DNA of 64,000 nucleotides from Bartonella sp. ML69XJBT (GTDB lineage: Bacteria; Pseudomonadota; Alphaproteobacteria; Rhizobiales; Rhizobiaceae), in contig NZ_JAQITB010000005.1 in NCBI RefSeq assembly GCF_028618515.1, positions 56,465 through 120,464 of the forward strand, written 5' to 3'. The position numbers were made by a program, and so were the translations under genes. A model generated the notes under the pieces. It was not told the origin of the DNA, did no database searches, and was given only the letters and a program-made list of their open reading frames with translations. Below, piece after piece: positions 43,520 to 54,383 of the stretch (its first letter is position 1; every line of letters starts with the position of its first letter).

Positions 43520-43735
43520 TATCTATCCTACTTTGTTTCACTGTCATACAATAATAGAAAAAACTAGTCTCTCTTAAATAGATATCTAAAAGGACATACA
43601 TCATACGTACATTATACGCACAATACAGGTACACATACCACATAAAGAAAGTGTTTGTCTATATCGCTTTTAAAATTTTATTTTTTTGCTGTCGGATACT
43701 TTTCATAATGAATGATTGAATTTACAGATATAAGC

Positions 43736-45409
43736 TTATGAGAGTCCTTGTATCTGGTCATTTTCATCAAGATAAATTTTCTCAGCAACAGGGTAATGCG
43801 GTAAGCCAGGCATAGTCATGATATCTCCGCAAATGACAACAATAAAGCCTGCACCTGCTAAAAGACGAACTTCACGTATAGGAATTTCAAAATCAACAGG
43901 AGCTCCGTATTGAGTAGGATCAGCACAAAAAGAATAGGGTGTCTTAGCCATACAAATAGGGTATGTGCCATAACCTTCTTTTTCCCAACATTCAAGCTGC
44001 TTGAGAAGAGGGGCAGAGATCATAGCTCCACGACCACCATAGATATTTTTTATAATGGAATTAATTTTCTGAACGAGAGGAAGATCATCTTGATATAAAA
44101 CTTTGAAATGAGAATCTTTTTCTTCAATTAAGGCAACGAGTTCCTGTGCAAGTGCTACTGCGCCTTTGCCCCCTTGTTGCCAATGTTTACAAATAATAGC
44201 CTTATGTCCGGTTGTTGCAACTATTTTTTGTAACGTACTTATTTCAGCATCGCTATCGGTATCAAAATGATTAAGTGCGACGACACATGGAATACCATAG
44301 TATTCCATATTTTTGATATGTCGTAAAAGATTGGCTGCACCCTTTTCTAAAGCGGCAATATTTTCTTTTGTCAGATCATTTTTATTCACACCACCATTCA
44401 TTTTTAATGCACGAATTGTTGCGACAATTACTGTAGCATTCGGGATAATACCTGCTTGTCGACATTTTATATTGAAAAATTTTTCTGCTCCAAGATCGGC
44501 TCCAAATCCTGCTTCTGTGACAACATAATCAGCAAGTTTTAAAGCGGTTTTGGTTGCTATAACTGAATTACAGCCATGAGCAATATTGGCAAAAGGTCCT
44601 CCATGCACAAGAACAGGATTATTTTCGATTGTTTGTACAAGATTAGGTTGCATAGCATCTTTAAGAAGAACTGTCATTGCTCCCTCTGCATTGAGATCAG
44701 CAACTGTCACAGGTGTTTTATCATAACGATAAGCAACGATAATTTTTTTGAGTCTTTGCATAAGATTTTCTAGATTGTTGGCAAGGCAAAAAAGCGCCAT
44801 AATTTCTGATGCAACAGTAATATCAAAGCCAGTCTGGCGAGGAAAACCATTGGTTACTCCACCCAAGGAAGTGACGATGTCACGCAATGTACGGTCATTC
44901 ATATCAAGGACTCGTCTCCAAACAATGCGACGAGGATCGATATTCAGAGTATTTCCCCAGTAGATATGGTTATCTATCATTGCAGCAAGAAGATTATGAG
45001 CCGCTGTAATAGCATGAAAATCACCGGTAAAATGTAAATTAAGATCATCCATCGGTACGACTTGAGCATAACCACCTCCAGCAGCACCACCTTTGATACC
45101 AAAACAGGGACCTAAAGATGGTTCTCTCAAGGCGGCTATGGTTTTTTTTCCGATGAGATTGAGAGCATCATTAAGACCAACCGTTGTTGTTGTTTTTCCT
45201 TCTCCAGCAGGTGTTGGATTTATAGCTGTAACAAGGATAAGTTTCCCATCCGGATTTTTATTGAGTGATTTTATGTATGCAGAAGAAATTTTAGCTTTAT
45301 CATGTCCATAAGGAATGAGATTTTCAGGGGCAATACCGATTTTTTTTGCAATTTCAGTAATGTGTTGCTTTTGAGCAGTGCGAGCAATTTCAATATCTGT
45401 TTTAGGCAT
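43736..45409 (-). CDS. fhs: Formate-tetrahydrofolate ligase
   Basis: The enzyme makes 10-formyl-tetrahydrofolate from formate with ATP, feeding purine and formyl-Met synthesis. From the ATG complementary to 45407-45409 it is 557 residues, the usual length; a TTG at 45469 extends the frame without homology. The P-loop [18 protein letters not shown] and the motif [22 protein letters not shown] (quoted in part) are intact. It stands alone. Confidence 0.95.
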   Translation of the reverse strand: MPKTDIEIARTAQKQHITEIAKKIGIAPENLIPYGHDKAKISSAYIKSLNKNPDGKLILVTAINPTPAGEGKTTTTVGLNDALNLIGKKTIAALREPSLGPCFGIKGGAAGGGYAQVVPMDDLNLHFTGDFHAITAAHNLLAAMIDNHIYWGNTLNIDPRRIVWRRVLDMNDRTLRDIVTSLGGVTNGFPRQTGFDITVASEIMALFCLANNLENLMQRLKKIIVAYRYDKTPVTVADLNAEGAMTVLLKDAMQPNLVQTIENNPVLVHGGPFANIAHGCNSVIATKTALKLADYVVTEAGFGADLGAEKFFNIKCRQAGIIPNATVIVATIRALKMNGGVNKNDLTKENIAALEKGAANLLRHIKNMEYYGIPCVVALNHFDTDSDAEISTLQKIVATTGHKAIICKHWQQGGKGAVALAQELVALIEEKDSHFKVLYQDDLPLVQKINSIIKNIYGGRGAMISAPLLKQLECWEKEGYGTYPICMAKTPYSFCADPTQYGAPVDFEIPIREVRLLAGAGFIVVICGDIMTMPGLPHYPVAEKIYLDENDQIQGLS

Positions 45410-46040
45410 GGAAGAACCCTTTAAACTTGGCTTTTGTTGACATTGAGAGCGTGTACTATAATCAGACAAGATAACCTATAGAATAAAAGGGTACAAGACA
45501 TCATAAAAATTGATGACATACTGTGGAAGAGGGAATACTAAGGAATACTAGAGTGAAAGAAATGTTATAATTTAAAATAAAGAATCCCTCCATTTTTAAT
45601 TCTGATAAGCTTTGAGAAAGGGTACGTGATTGAGAAAAAATGCATTTATATTAGAAACTGTTCATGAGAATGAACCGTTGCGTTTTTGGAGCTCATTACA
45701 ACGCATTCTTCTCAATTTTCCTCATATTATGAAGGAAGAATGTTATAGCTTGAAAAGTTTTGTAATTTTTTAAGGGTGAAGATTTTTTCAAAAGAAGATA
45801 AAATATTTTATTTTGCATTTTAAGAAATGCAAAAAATTTGCAAAGATTTCCATTATTGAGGAATGAAAACGCATTAAATATCCGCTGTATCTAAAAATAT
45901 CTCGAAAAGAAGCTTTGATTCGCAATTATTAAGGAGCAAGTATGATGCAATCTGACAACGCCACAAATACAATGGGAAATAGTTCAATAAAAGAAGTATT
46001 ATTAAACCCCACTACTGAGGAAAATAGAGATTTATAAAAG
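45410..46040. other. fhs-tRNA-Arg spacer
   Basis: About 630 bases with no supported gene. It carries the fhs upstream region; no riboswitch-like structure was recognised. Confidence 0.5.
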
Positions 46041-46117
46041 TGGCGCACCCGAAGAGATTCGAACTCCTGACCCCCAGATTCGTAGTCTGGTGCTCTATCC
46101 AGCTGAGCTACGGGTGC
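46041..46117 (-). tRNA. tRNA-Arg (ACG anticodon)
   Basis: A 77-base cloverleaf with encoded CCA. The acceptor GCACCCG pairs with CGGGTGC. The anticodon stem CCAGA/TCTGG encloses CTACGAA, giving anticodon ACG for arginine (A34 is probably edited to inosine). The T arm has GAGTTCGAATC. Confidence 0.97.
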
Positions 46118-46501
46118 ATAGATTCCCAATTTTCTATCTTACCTAAGACAAAGGGTTCCTAATCGTTTCATGAAGGAATTGCAAGCAAAACTTGGTGGAA
46201 ATAAAAATTTTACCTCTCCGTTTATGATATATTTTTAAAAAGGCTGCTCTATTTTCAGGTTTTAGTTGGATTTTGAGACGGTTGTTTTTGTATTTTGTAA
46301 ACAGTATCATTTAAGATGAACGATAGTTAACTTGACCTTTTCGTTTACGAAAGATAGTCAAACGAAACATGAGATATGTTTTTTGCGGTGGGGGGGTAAG
46401 ATGCGCTACCTGCAGTTCGGTTGTTGTATGAAACTCGGATATTACTGTTAAGGACTGTTTCAGATAAATTTACATATTCATGACACAGCAAGGGTAGATG
46501 T
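46118..46501. other. Spacer upstream of the RND efflux operon
   Basis: About 380 bases without a gene. They contain the palindromic promoter element at 46332-46360 and a seven-base G run near 46390. Confidence 0.55.
46332..46360 (+). promoter_or_regulatory. Palindromic operator-like site upstream of the RND pump
   Basis: TTTCGTTTACGAAA (46339-46352) is a palindrome with 6-bp arms. It lies directly after TTGACC (46332-46337), a possible -35; the -10 17 bases on (TAGTCA) is weak. It could be an operator for a local or distant repressor, 150 bases before the adaptor gene. No regulator gene is next to it. Confidence 0.45.
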
Positions 46502-47644
46502 ATGAAGCTGTTTAAAAAAGCCTTTCCACTGGTATTTCTCGTTATCGTTTTGATGGTTACTTATTGGGCAGGCAAACAAAGTTCACAGCAACGCATTTCT
46601 GTAGTGGATAAAACGATAAATATATCGCATAAAACTTCAAAAATGCCTAGCGGTAGTCCGCCAACGCATGTTGTTGTTGATCTTGTAAAAATTAAAGATT
46701 TTTATGAACAGTTGAATGCGCTTGGCAGTGGACAAGCATTAGCTTTTGTAGAATTAACGCCTTGGTCATCAGGCATTGTTGATAAGATTTTTGTGTCAGC
46801 TGGTACGAAAGTACAAGTGGGTGATGTAATTGCAAAGCTTGATTCTAAAAAGGAAGAAATAGCAGTTGCAAAAGCAAAAGTACAACGTGATAATAGTGCG
46901 CTAACACTTTCACGTATTCTTAAATTACGTGCCAGCAAAACAGCAACAGAGGTTCAGGAGATTACTGCCCACTTAGAACTGGATAACGCAAATTTGGCTT
47001 TGCGTAATGCTGAGTTAGATCTTGATAGGCGAATAATTCGAGCACCAATTAGTGGAGTTATTGGCATTTTACCCATTGGTGAAGGCAATGCTGTGACTCC
47101 TAATACCGTAATAGGTCGTATTGAGAATAGAGAACGTATTTTAGTCGATATATGGGTTCCTGAACGTTACATATCGCATATCCATAAAGGAGATGAAGTA
47201 ACAGCGACATTAACAGCACAGCCTGATAAAATTTTTGTTGGTTATATTCATGCGATTGATAATATCGTTGATCCAGAAAGCCGTACACTTCATGTTCAGG
47301 TTAAAATCAAGAATGAAAAAGATACCTTCATGTCTGGTATGTCTTTTTCTATTGCTTTGCAATTTCATGGAGGTTCTTTCCCTGTTGTGAATCCTCTTGC
47401 AATTCAATGGAACAGCAAAGGATCATTTGTTTGGCGTGTAAGGGAGGGTAAGGTAGAATCCGTTCCAGTATCAATTATTCAGCATAAAGCAGATCAGGTA
47501 TTTGTGAAAGCCTCCTTAAAAAATGGCGATCAAGTTGTCATACAGGGAGTGCAGATGCTTCATTCAGGAAGCCAAGTGATTATTGATGATCCAAAAACTG
47601 ATCAACAGCAATTATCAACATTTCGTGAGCAGGATGTACAATGA
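46502..47644 (+). CDS. RND efflux periplasmic adaptor
   Basis: The membrane-fusion subunit that links an RND pump to the outer membrane channel. The 380-residue protein has an N-terminal anchor (PLVFLVIVLMVTYWAG), a lipoyl-like half (SSGIVDKIFVSAGTKVQVGDVIAKLD), a helical hairpin (about residues 120-165), the second lipoyl half (APISGVIGILPIGEGNAV) and a beta-barrel. Its last codons overlap the pump gene by four bases. No outer membrane TolC-like gene is in the window. Confidence 0.92.
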   Translation: MKLFKKAFPLVFLVIVLMVTYWAGKQSSQQRISVVDKTINISHKTSKMPSGSPPTHVVVDLVKIKDFYEQLNALGSGQALAFVELTPWSSGIVDKIFVSAGTKVQVGDVIAKLDSKKEEIAVAKAKVQRDNSALTLSRILKLRASKTATEVQEITAHLELDNANLALRNAELDLDRRIIRAPISGVIGILPIGEGNAVTPNTVIGRIENRERILVDIWVPERYISHIHKGDEVTATLTAQPDKIFVGYIHAIDNIVDPESRTLHVQVKIKNEKDTFMSGMSFSIALQFHGGSFPVVNPLAIQWNSKGSFVWRVREGKVESVPVSIIQHKADQVFVKASLKNGDQVVIQGVQMLHSGSQVIIDDPKTDQQQLSTFREQDVQ

Positions 47645-50600
47645 GTCAAGAATTGAGCACCAAACATCCTTTAGCACAGGTCGATCAAGGTGGGATGATT
47701 GCATTATTTATTCGCAGACCAGTTTTCACCTTTGTTTTGAATGCGATGATTATGATTGCAGGGTTTGCTGCATGGTTGAATGTTGATGTACGCGAACTCC
47801 CCGATGTTGATACTCCAGTAACGACAATTATGACCACTTTTTCTGGTGCATCGGCGGAAACAATTGATCGAGAAATTACAAAAGTTATAGAAGATGCTGT
47901 TGCTCGTGTTTCAGGTGTTAAAACGATTTCTTCAAGTTCTTCTTTTGGCCGTTCTCGTGTAGAGGTTCATTTTAATGTTGGGGTTGATTTAAATATTGCA
48001 GCATCTGATATTCGTGATGCTCTCTCTCGTATTGCTTATTCTTTGCCTCCAAATGCTGATTCACCTATGATTATTAAAGCAGATTCGAATGCTGCTGCGA
48101 TGATGTATTTGGTTGTGACTTCATCAACCATGAATATTGATGATTTAACAACGGTTGTAAATGACCAAATTGTCGATGCACTGTCCGCTGTTGATGGTGT
48201 TGGTGATGTACAGGTTGATAGTGCTGGTACAAAGATTTTTCAAATTGATGTTGATCAAGCAAAGCTTGCTAGCTATGGGTTAACTGTAGCAGATATTTCA
48301 CGTGTACTTTCTGATATGGCAACGGATGTACCGGTAGGGTCATTACGTAATTCTAAGCAGACTTTAATTGTACGTGCTACCGCGCGTTTAACGACATCAG
48401 AAGCTTTTGAACAAGTTGTTTTAAAACCACATGTGCATCTTGGTGATGTTGCGCATGTTACTTTATCACCTGATGTGGAAACAGTTATTCTTCGTATCAA
48501 TGGAAAGACAGGCATTGGGTTGGGGATTGTGCGTAAAGCACAATCCAATACCCTTAATATTTCTCAAGGTGTTCGAGAAGCTCTTGATCATCTTAAAACT
48601 GTTGTTCCTTCTTCTGTGCATATGAGTGTTATTAGTGATGATGCACTTTTTATTAAAAGTGCACTTCATGAGGTTGAGGTTGCACTGATTATTGCTATTC
48701 TCAGCGTTATCTTAGTTATTTTTCTCTTTCTGAGAGATATTCGTGTAACACTTATTCCCGCTTTATCTATTCCTGTTGCTTTGATTGGTACAATTGCTGC
48801 CATTTATCTTGTAGGATTTTCGTTGAATATTCTCACATTTTTGGGACTTGTTTTGGCAACAGGGCTCGTGGTGGATGATGCGATTGTTGTGCTTGAGAAT
48901 ATTGTTCGGTGGCGTAATATGGGATTAGGTTCTCGGGCAGCAGCAGTGTTAGGAACAAGGGAAGTATTTTTTGCTGTTTTAGCAACAACATTAACTCTCG
49001 TTGCTGTTTTTGTGCCTATTTCATTTCTTCCTGGGCAAGTAGGGGGACTTTTTAGAGAATTTGGTTTTGTATTAGCAATTTCGATTCTACTTTCTTCTAT
49101 TGTAGCTTTGACGCTTTGTCCCATGTTAGCTTCACGCTTTCTTAAGGGACATGTTGAGGGTAATGGAGAAGGGGAACATTACTTTGCTTTTCTGGATAAA
49201 TTAGGCTCTTTTTTTAGCAAATGGTATGCTTATAGTTTGCATAAATGTTTAGAAAGGCCTTGGACAGTTGTTTTTGCTTCGCTTATTTTCGCGTGTCTTT
49301 GTGTTGGAGGCTATACGAAATTACAACAGGAATTAACACCAGCAGAAGATAGGGCTCTTATCTTTTTAGTCATTAATGGACCACAGGGTATTTCAACACA
49401 ATATCTCAATGAGCAAGTAGAGCAGATTGAAGCAAGTTTACAACCTTTACGTGATGCTGGAGAGATTGTTAATAGCTACTCTATTGCGGGGATTGGGGGT
49501 TCGCCCAATACTGCTTTTTTGGTTTTGTTGCTTTCATCTTGGGATAAACGCTTGCGTAGTCAACAAGAGATTGTAAAAGATGTTAATGCAAAGGTAAGAC
49601 AGTTTCCAGCAGTTTTTGTGTTTGCAGCACAGGGAAATTCTTTAGGTGTGAGAGGAACAGGGCAAGGGTTGCAATTTGCAATTCTTGGCAATGATTACAC
49701 AAAATTGCAGCCAATTGCTGATCAGCTTGTGAGTGCCCTACAAGCTGATCCACATTTTATTCGTCCACGTCTTACTGTTGATGCAACGCAACCACAATTT
49801 TTTATTGAAATGAATCGAGAAAAAGCTGCGGATTTAGGGATTGATATCACTAATTTGGGCAATACATTACAAGCAATGTTGGATGGTAAAAAGATAGGTT
49901 CCATCTATATAGATGATCATTCTTATGATGTTAAACTGACTTCGCGGAAGAATCCTATGAGAAGTCCTCATGATTTGGAAAATATCTTTTTAAAAACAAA
50001 AGGAAATCAATATGTTCCTTTATCCGTCATTGCAAATTTACATGAAAAAGCTATTGCGCCCCAATTAAAACGGGAAAAACGTATGAATGCTGTTATTTTA
50101 AGTGCCAATCTTGCTCCAGGTGTTGTTTTAGGGGACGCTTATCAGACTGTACAAAAAATTGCTGCTCCTCTGTTATCAAAAGGGAACTATGTGGTTCCTT
50201 TAGGGGAGGCGGCAACGCTTGATGAAACATCTTCCAATTTTATGATTGTGTTTGGAATTGCCTTTGTGATTATCCTCTTGGTTTTAGCTGCACAGTTTGA
50301 AAGTTTTATTTCAGGATTTATTATCATGGCGACCGTACCATTAGGGATTGGTTGCGCTGTGATTGCTATGTTGTTGAGCGGTGTCAGCCTTAATATTTAC
50401 AGTCAAATTGGCTTGATTTTGTTGATTGGAGTTATGGCCAAAAATGGTATCCTCATTGTTGAGTTTGCAGATCAATTACGAGATCAAGGCAAAACTGTTC
50501 GTGAAGCCGTAGAAGAAGCAGCCAATATTCGTCTTCGTCCAGTTTGTATGACGATGATTTGTGCCATTTTAGGAGGAATTCCTTTAGTATTAGCCAAAGG

Positions 50601-50775
50601 TGCTGGTGCCGAAGCACGTGTAGCTTTAGGTTGGGTTATTGTTGGTGGTCTGGGTTTAGCAACTATTTTTACGTTGTATGTCACACCGGTTGTTTATCTT
50701 TTTCTTGGAAGTTTTGTAAGACGAAAAGCAGAAGAAGCGGTACGTTTAGCAACAGAACTCAGCCAAGTTGAATGA
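47641..50775 (+). CDS. RND efflux pump permease (AcrB/MexF class)
   Basis: An inner membrane proton-driven pump of 1044 residues, normal length. There are 12 predicted membrane helices, with two large periplasmic loops after helices 1 and 7. The proton relay Asp-Asp is in TM4 (LATGLVVDDAIVVLENI, near residue 411), and the matching motif in the second half reads GVMAKNGILIVEFA. The class is hydrophobe/amphiphile exporters; the substrate cannot be inferred. Confidence 0.94.
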   Translation: MSQELSTKHPLAQVDQGGMIALFIRRPVFTFVLNAMIMIAGFAAWLNVDVRELPDVDTPVTTIMTTFSGASAETIDREITKVIEDAVARVSGVKTISSSSSFGRSRVEVHFNVGVDLNIAASDIRDALSRIAYSLPPNADSPMIIKADSNAAAMMYLVVTSSTMNIDDLTTVVNDQIVDALSAVDGVGDVQVDSAGTKIFQIDVDQAKLASYGLTVADISRVLSDMATDVPVGSLRNSKQTLIVRATARLTTSEAFEQVVLKPHVHLGDVAHVTLSPDVETVILRINGKTGIGLGIVRKAQSNTLNISQGVREALDHLKTVVPSSVHMSVISDDALFIKSALHEVEVALIIAILSVILVIFLFLRDIRVTLIPALSIPVALIGTIAAIYLVGFSLNILTFLGLVLATGLVVDDAIVVLENIVRWRNMGLGSRAAAVLGTREVFFAVLATTLTLVAVFVPISFLPGQVGGLFREFGFVLAISILLSSIVALTLCPMLASRFLKGHVEGNGEGEHYFAFLDKLGSFFSKWYAYSLHKCLERPWTVVFASLIFACLCVGGYTKLQQELTPAEDRALIFLVINGPQGISTQYLNEQVEQIEASLQPLRDAGEIVNSYSIAGIGGSPNTAFLVLLLSSWDKRLRSQQEIVKDVNAKVRQFPAVFVFAAQGNSLGVRGTGQGLQFAILGNDYTKLQPIADQLVSALQADPHFIRPRLTVDATQPQFFIEMNREKAADLGIDITNLGNTLQAMLDGKKIGSIYIDDHSYDVKLTSRKNPMRSPHDLENIFLKTKGNQYVPLSVIANLHEKAIAPQLKREKRMNAVILSANLAPGVVLGDAYQTVQKIAAPLLSKGNYVVPLGEAATLDETSSNFMIVFGIAFVIILLVLAAQFESFISGFIIMATVPLGIGCAVIAMLLSGVSLNIYSQIGLILLIGVMAKNGILIVEFADQLRDQGKTVREAVEEAANIRLRPVCMTMICAILGGIPLVLAKGAGAEARVALGWVIVGGLGLATIFTLYVTPVVYLFLGSFVRRKAEEAVRLATELSQVE

Positions 50776-50968
50776 TACATTTGATAAAAAGATTGAGAAG
50801 TTTTTTATTTGTTTTAAAAATGTCGTTTTCGGGTCTTATTTTTTCTTCTTTATACCCCTTCATTTTGTATGTGAGCAGTAAAAGGATGAGTAATAAAGGA
50901 GGTATTCGCTATTTTATGATGCGTTTTGTGTGTAGATTTCATTGTCAATAACTGTATGGGATAAATCT

Positions 50969-52633
50969 ATGAAAGATCGTTTGTCGCTACGGAACGAGAA
51001 AGCTTTTGAGGGTACTTTGAAGGCTTTAAGAGAACACGCTACAAAGGATGGTGTGAGTGACATCCGTAGGCATTTTTTGGAAGATAAACAGCGTTTTTCC
51101 CATTTTTTTTTAAGACTTGACGATCTCCTTTTTGATTTTTCAAAATGTGGCGTAACGTTTAAAACATTACAACTCCTAGATGATTTGGCTGTTGCAGCAG
51201 ATGTGTTAGGCAGGCGTGAAGCAATGTTTTCGGGGCAAGCTATTAATACAACGGAAAAGCGCTCAGTTCTTCATATTGCACTCCGTTTACCTGCTGATGA
51301 AGTTTTCATGTTGGATGGCCATGATTTGATTCAGGATATTCAAGCTGTTCTCCATGATATGGAAAGATTTTCTGCAAGAGTGCGTGATGGCAGCTATAAG
51401 GGGCACAGTGGTGAGAAGATAACCGATATTGTAAATATTGGTATTGGTGGTTCTGATCTTGGACCGGCAATGGTTACACGTGCATTAAAACCCTATCATG
51501 ATGGTCCCCATTGCCATTTTGTTTCTAATGCGGATAGTGCAGATATTTTTGATGTTCTCTCTGTTTTGAAACCAGCAACAACGCTATTTGTCATTGCTTC
51601 TAAAACTTTTACAACGGCTGAAACAATGGCAAATGCTCAAGTTGCACGTCAATGGATTCGTTCACATTTAGGGGAAACGGCTGTTTGTAAACATTTTGTT
51701 GCTGTTTCGAGTGTCCTTGATAAAGTAGAGGAATTTGGCATAGATTCTTCGAGAGTTTTTCGATTTTGGGATTGGGTTGGAGGGCGTTATTCAATTTGGT
51801 CAGCTATTGGTCTTGTTGTGATGTTAGCAATAGGGGGGCATAATTTTCGTCAGTTTCTCCAAGGCGCTCTCCAAATGGATCAACATTTTAAAACAATGGC
51901 TTTCCATAAAAATATTCCTATTCGCTTCGCACTTTTAGGATTTTGGCATCGTGTTATTTGTGGTTATTCATCACGTGCTATTATTCCCTATGCACAACGT
52001 TTAGAGCATTTTCCAGCTTATTTACAGCAACTTGATATGGAATCCAATGGTAAGCAAGTTTCTTTGGAAGGCAAACCATTAAATTTTTCAAGTGGTCCAG
52101 TTGTTTGGGGTGATTCAGGAACCAATGGTCAACATGCTTTTTTTCAGCTTTTGCATCAAGGAACAGATATTATTCCTGTAGAATTTATTTTGTTTATCAA
52201 AGGACATGAGCAAAATTTATGTCCTATGCATGATATGTTGGTAGCAAACTGCTTAGCGCAATCCAAGGCCTTAATGAAAGGACGCAGTGTCGAAGATACG
52301 CGGCGTATTCTTTTAAAAAATGGCATTGATGCGTGTGAAGCGGATAAATTAGCACTTCATAGAAGCTTTGCAGGAAACCGCCCCAGTATTATGTTGATTC
52401 AGGATTTATTGACACCTTTCGCGCTCGGTCGTCTCATCGCACTTTATGAGCATCGTATTTTTGTCGAAGGTATTTTAATGGACATTAATTCATTTGATCA
52501 ATGGGGGGTTGAGCTTGGTAAAGAATTAGCAGATGAATTGTTACCAATACTTCGCGGAGAAAATAAAGCAGATAAACGCGATAGCTCAACATTAGGATTG
52601 TTAGCACATATCCAGGCAAGACGTGCAAAATAA
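50969..52633 (+). CDS. pgi: Glucose-6-phosphate isomerase
   Basis: The enzyme interconverts glucose 6-phosphate and fructose 6-phosphate. From the ATG at 50969 it is 554 residues; a TTG at 50942 is the alternative. Signatures are NIGIGGSDLGPAMV near residue 157, the SKTFTTAETMANA segment, FDFWDWVGGRYS-like FRFWDWVGGRYSIWS, and the C-terminal SFDQWGVELGKELA with the catalytic Lys. No other glycolysis gene is adjacent. Confidence 0.96.
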   Translation: MKDRLSLRNEKAFEGTLKALREHATKDGVSDIRRHFLEDKQRFSHFFLRLDDLLFDFSKCGVTFKTLQLLDDLAVAADVLGRREAMFSGQAINTTEKRSVLHIALRLPADEVFMLDGHDLIQDIQAVLHDMERFSARVRDGSYKGHSGEKITDIVNIGIGGSDLGPAMVTRALKPYHDGPHCHFVSNADSADIFDVLSVLKPATTLFVIASKTFTTAETMANAQVARQWIRSHLGETAVCKHFVAVSSVLDKVEEFGIDSSRVFRFWDWVGGRYSIWSAIGLVVMLAIGGHNFRQFLQGALQMDQHFKTMAFHKNIPIRFALLGFWHRVICGYSSRAIIPYAQRLEHFPAYLQQLDMESNGKQVSLEGKPLNFSSGPVVWGDSGTNGQHAFFQLLHQGTDIIPVEFILFIKGHEQNLCPMHDMLVANCLAQSKALMKGRSVEDTRRILLKNGIDACEADKLALHRSFAGNRPSIMLIQDLLTPFALGRLIALYEHRIFVEGILMDINSFDQWGVELGKELADELLPILRGENKADKRDSSTLGLLAHIQARRAK

Positions 52634-53246
52634 CGCAGAATCCATTGTGTACCACCATCTTTACGCTTATGAGAGAATAAGCCAGCATCATTCTATTTAT
52701 CAGCTCAAAATATTGCGATAATCCTTGTATTTAATAGTCTATAAAAAGCATTTGTATTTTTTAATTCACACCCTCATCCTCAGCTTATGACGTAAAAGGA
52801 GAGCACTCTACAATATTCGAGACTCTCATTCAACATACAAAAAGGTAAATTACCATTATAAATCAATACAGTGTCGCAACATAAGTTATAGTCGTTCTTA
52901 ATGAGATGGAAAAGGGATCTATGAGAGAAGAATGCATGATAACCCACCATTTTATGCACATGTATCATTCATACATTGCTTGCTAATTGAATTTTAGCAG
53001 CAGAAAATCAACAAAGAGCGGACAATCATAAAAATTAAAATCGGTTGATCCTATCACATCAGCTGTTGCTTATATTGGTAGCAAAATCAGGTTAGAGAAG
53101 ACTATAAAGTAGCGGCTTCGAGCAATAAGCGAGTAAAAAGATATAAATAGAGCACACTGCCAATGGAAGCATCACAAACTCTTGTTGAAAGATCCTCTAA
53201 TAAGGTATATCGTGTCAAGCAACAGCTACTAAATCATGGAGAATTT
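52634..53246. other. pgi-VOC gene spacer
   Basis: About 610 bases with no supported gene. An in-frame upstream extension of the VOC gene exists from 53163 but has no family similarity and no ribosome binding site. Confidence 0.55.
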
Positions 53247-53636
53247 ATGAGTAATATTCCTACTTATCCTGTTACCCCAAATCTACAGTTGGTATACGTA
53301 TCAAACGTAGAGCATTCTACCGCTTTTTACAAATTCATCTTCAAGAAAGAGCCTGTATTCATCTCGCCACGCTATGTTGCATTTGCTTCTTCGGGTGATG
53401 CACTCTTTGCACTCTGGTCTGGGGGCGATGCACCTGAGGAAAATATGCCTCGTTTTTCAGAAATTGGCATTATGTTGCCTCATGGAGAGGACGTAGATAA
53501 GCTATATGCGGAATGGCAAGAGCAGACCACCGTTGAGATAAATGTCTTGAAAGAACCGTATACTGATATATTTGGACGTACCTTCCTCATCAAAGATCCC
53601 GACGGCCATATTATTCGTGTTTGTCCACTAGATTAA
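53247..53636 (+). CDS. VOC (glyoxalase/bleomycin-resistance) family protein
   Basis: A 129-residue protein of the vicinal oxygen chelate fold. It has LQLVYVSNVEHSTAFYKFIF near the start (residues 11-30) and the closing strand DIFGRTFLIKDPDGHIIRVC. The start at 53247 has GGAGAA four bases before it. The function may be in metabolite detoxification or binding, but the substrate is unknown. Its metal-site residues cannot be fully assigned. Confidence 0.85.
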   Translation: MSNIPTYPVTPNLQLVYVSNVEHSTAFYKFIFKKEPVFISPRYVAFASSGDALFALWSGGDAPEENMPRFSEIGIMLPHGEDVDKLYAEWQEQTTVEINVLKEPYTDIFGRTFLIKDPDGHIIRVCPLD

Positions 53637-53995
53637 ATTGAAATGCAATTCGGTCAACTTGAATTCCTCAAAGCTTCTTTTGTTATTTTAATAATGCCTC
53701 AGAAATCCGAAAAGCTATCACACATTTTATGCTAAAGGAAACTATGCCATTTTATGCATGCTGCTTCTTAAATCATACGATTCTTTTAATAAGATTCCTG
53801 CTCACGACGGATCATCAAAAATTGCGATCTTTAAGAGAGAAAAATAAAGACTCATTAAAGAGGCTTTAAATGATCTTTGAAAGGTCTTTGAAGACCCTTT
53901 GAGACCCCCTTTAAAACACCGTGAAAAAAATGAATTGGTACAAAACCTGCTGGCAAGCTACAAAAAATATTAAAAAAACGCTTTATTGAGCACTT
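53637..53995. other. Spacer before tRNA-Ser(CGA)
   Basis: About 360 bases with no supported gene. A short direct repetition of the kind TTTGAAAGGTCTTTGAAGACC occurs near 53875-53895 and can fold into a weak hairpin. Confidence 0.5.
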
Positions 53996-54085
53996 TGGCG
54001 GAGAGAGAGGGATTTGAACCCCCGATAGAGTTGCCCCTATGCCGCATTTCGAGTGCGGTGCTTTCAACCACTCAGCCATCTCTCC
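53996..54085 (-). tRNA. tRNA-Ser (CGA anticodon)
   Basis: A 90-base class II tRNA with a long variable arm and encoded CCA. The acceptor GGAGAGA pairs with TCTCTCC. The anticodon stem CCGCA/TGCGG encloses CTCGAAA, giving anticodon CGA for serine. Confidence 0.97.
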
Positions 54086-54185
54086 GTAAAAGTACAATAA
54101 GATTTACACTGTTTGAGTATATGACGGGTAGATAAACTTCAATTGCTCTTAGTACAACCCTTTTTTGTTTTTTTATATGACTTTA

Positions 54186-54214
54186 TTGACAGAGAAGAGA
54201 AATTCGGTCATATA
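54186..54214 (+). promoter_or_regulatory. Predicted promoter of rplU-rpmA
   Basis: TTGACA at 54186-54191 and CATATA at 54209-54214 are 17 bases apart. This is the only good match in the 300 bases between tRNA-Ser(CGA) and rplU. Confidence 0.55.
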
Positions 54215-54383
54215 CGCAAAATGCAAGCGTGGATAAATCTGCGCATATTTGTGTTTAGAGGGATATTTTGTCCTTCTTTTAAAATCTAATACGACTGATA
54301 AAAAGCGGCCTATTTTTTCTTATTGATAAGGTAGAAATTCAATAAGAATTAAATAAGAGCTGGAGTGAACGAAAGGATAAAAA

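Noticed and set aside
45929..46129. Open frame reading PVAQLDRAPDYESGG on the minus strand
   Set aside because: This is the well-known spurious translation of a tRNA gene, here tRNA-Arg(ACG).
53855..54097. Open frame of 80 codons on the minus strand
   Set aside because: It is a translation through tRNA-Ser(CGA) and its flank, with no independent support.
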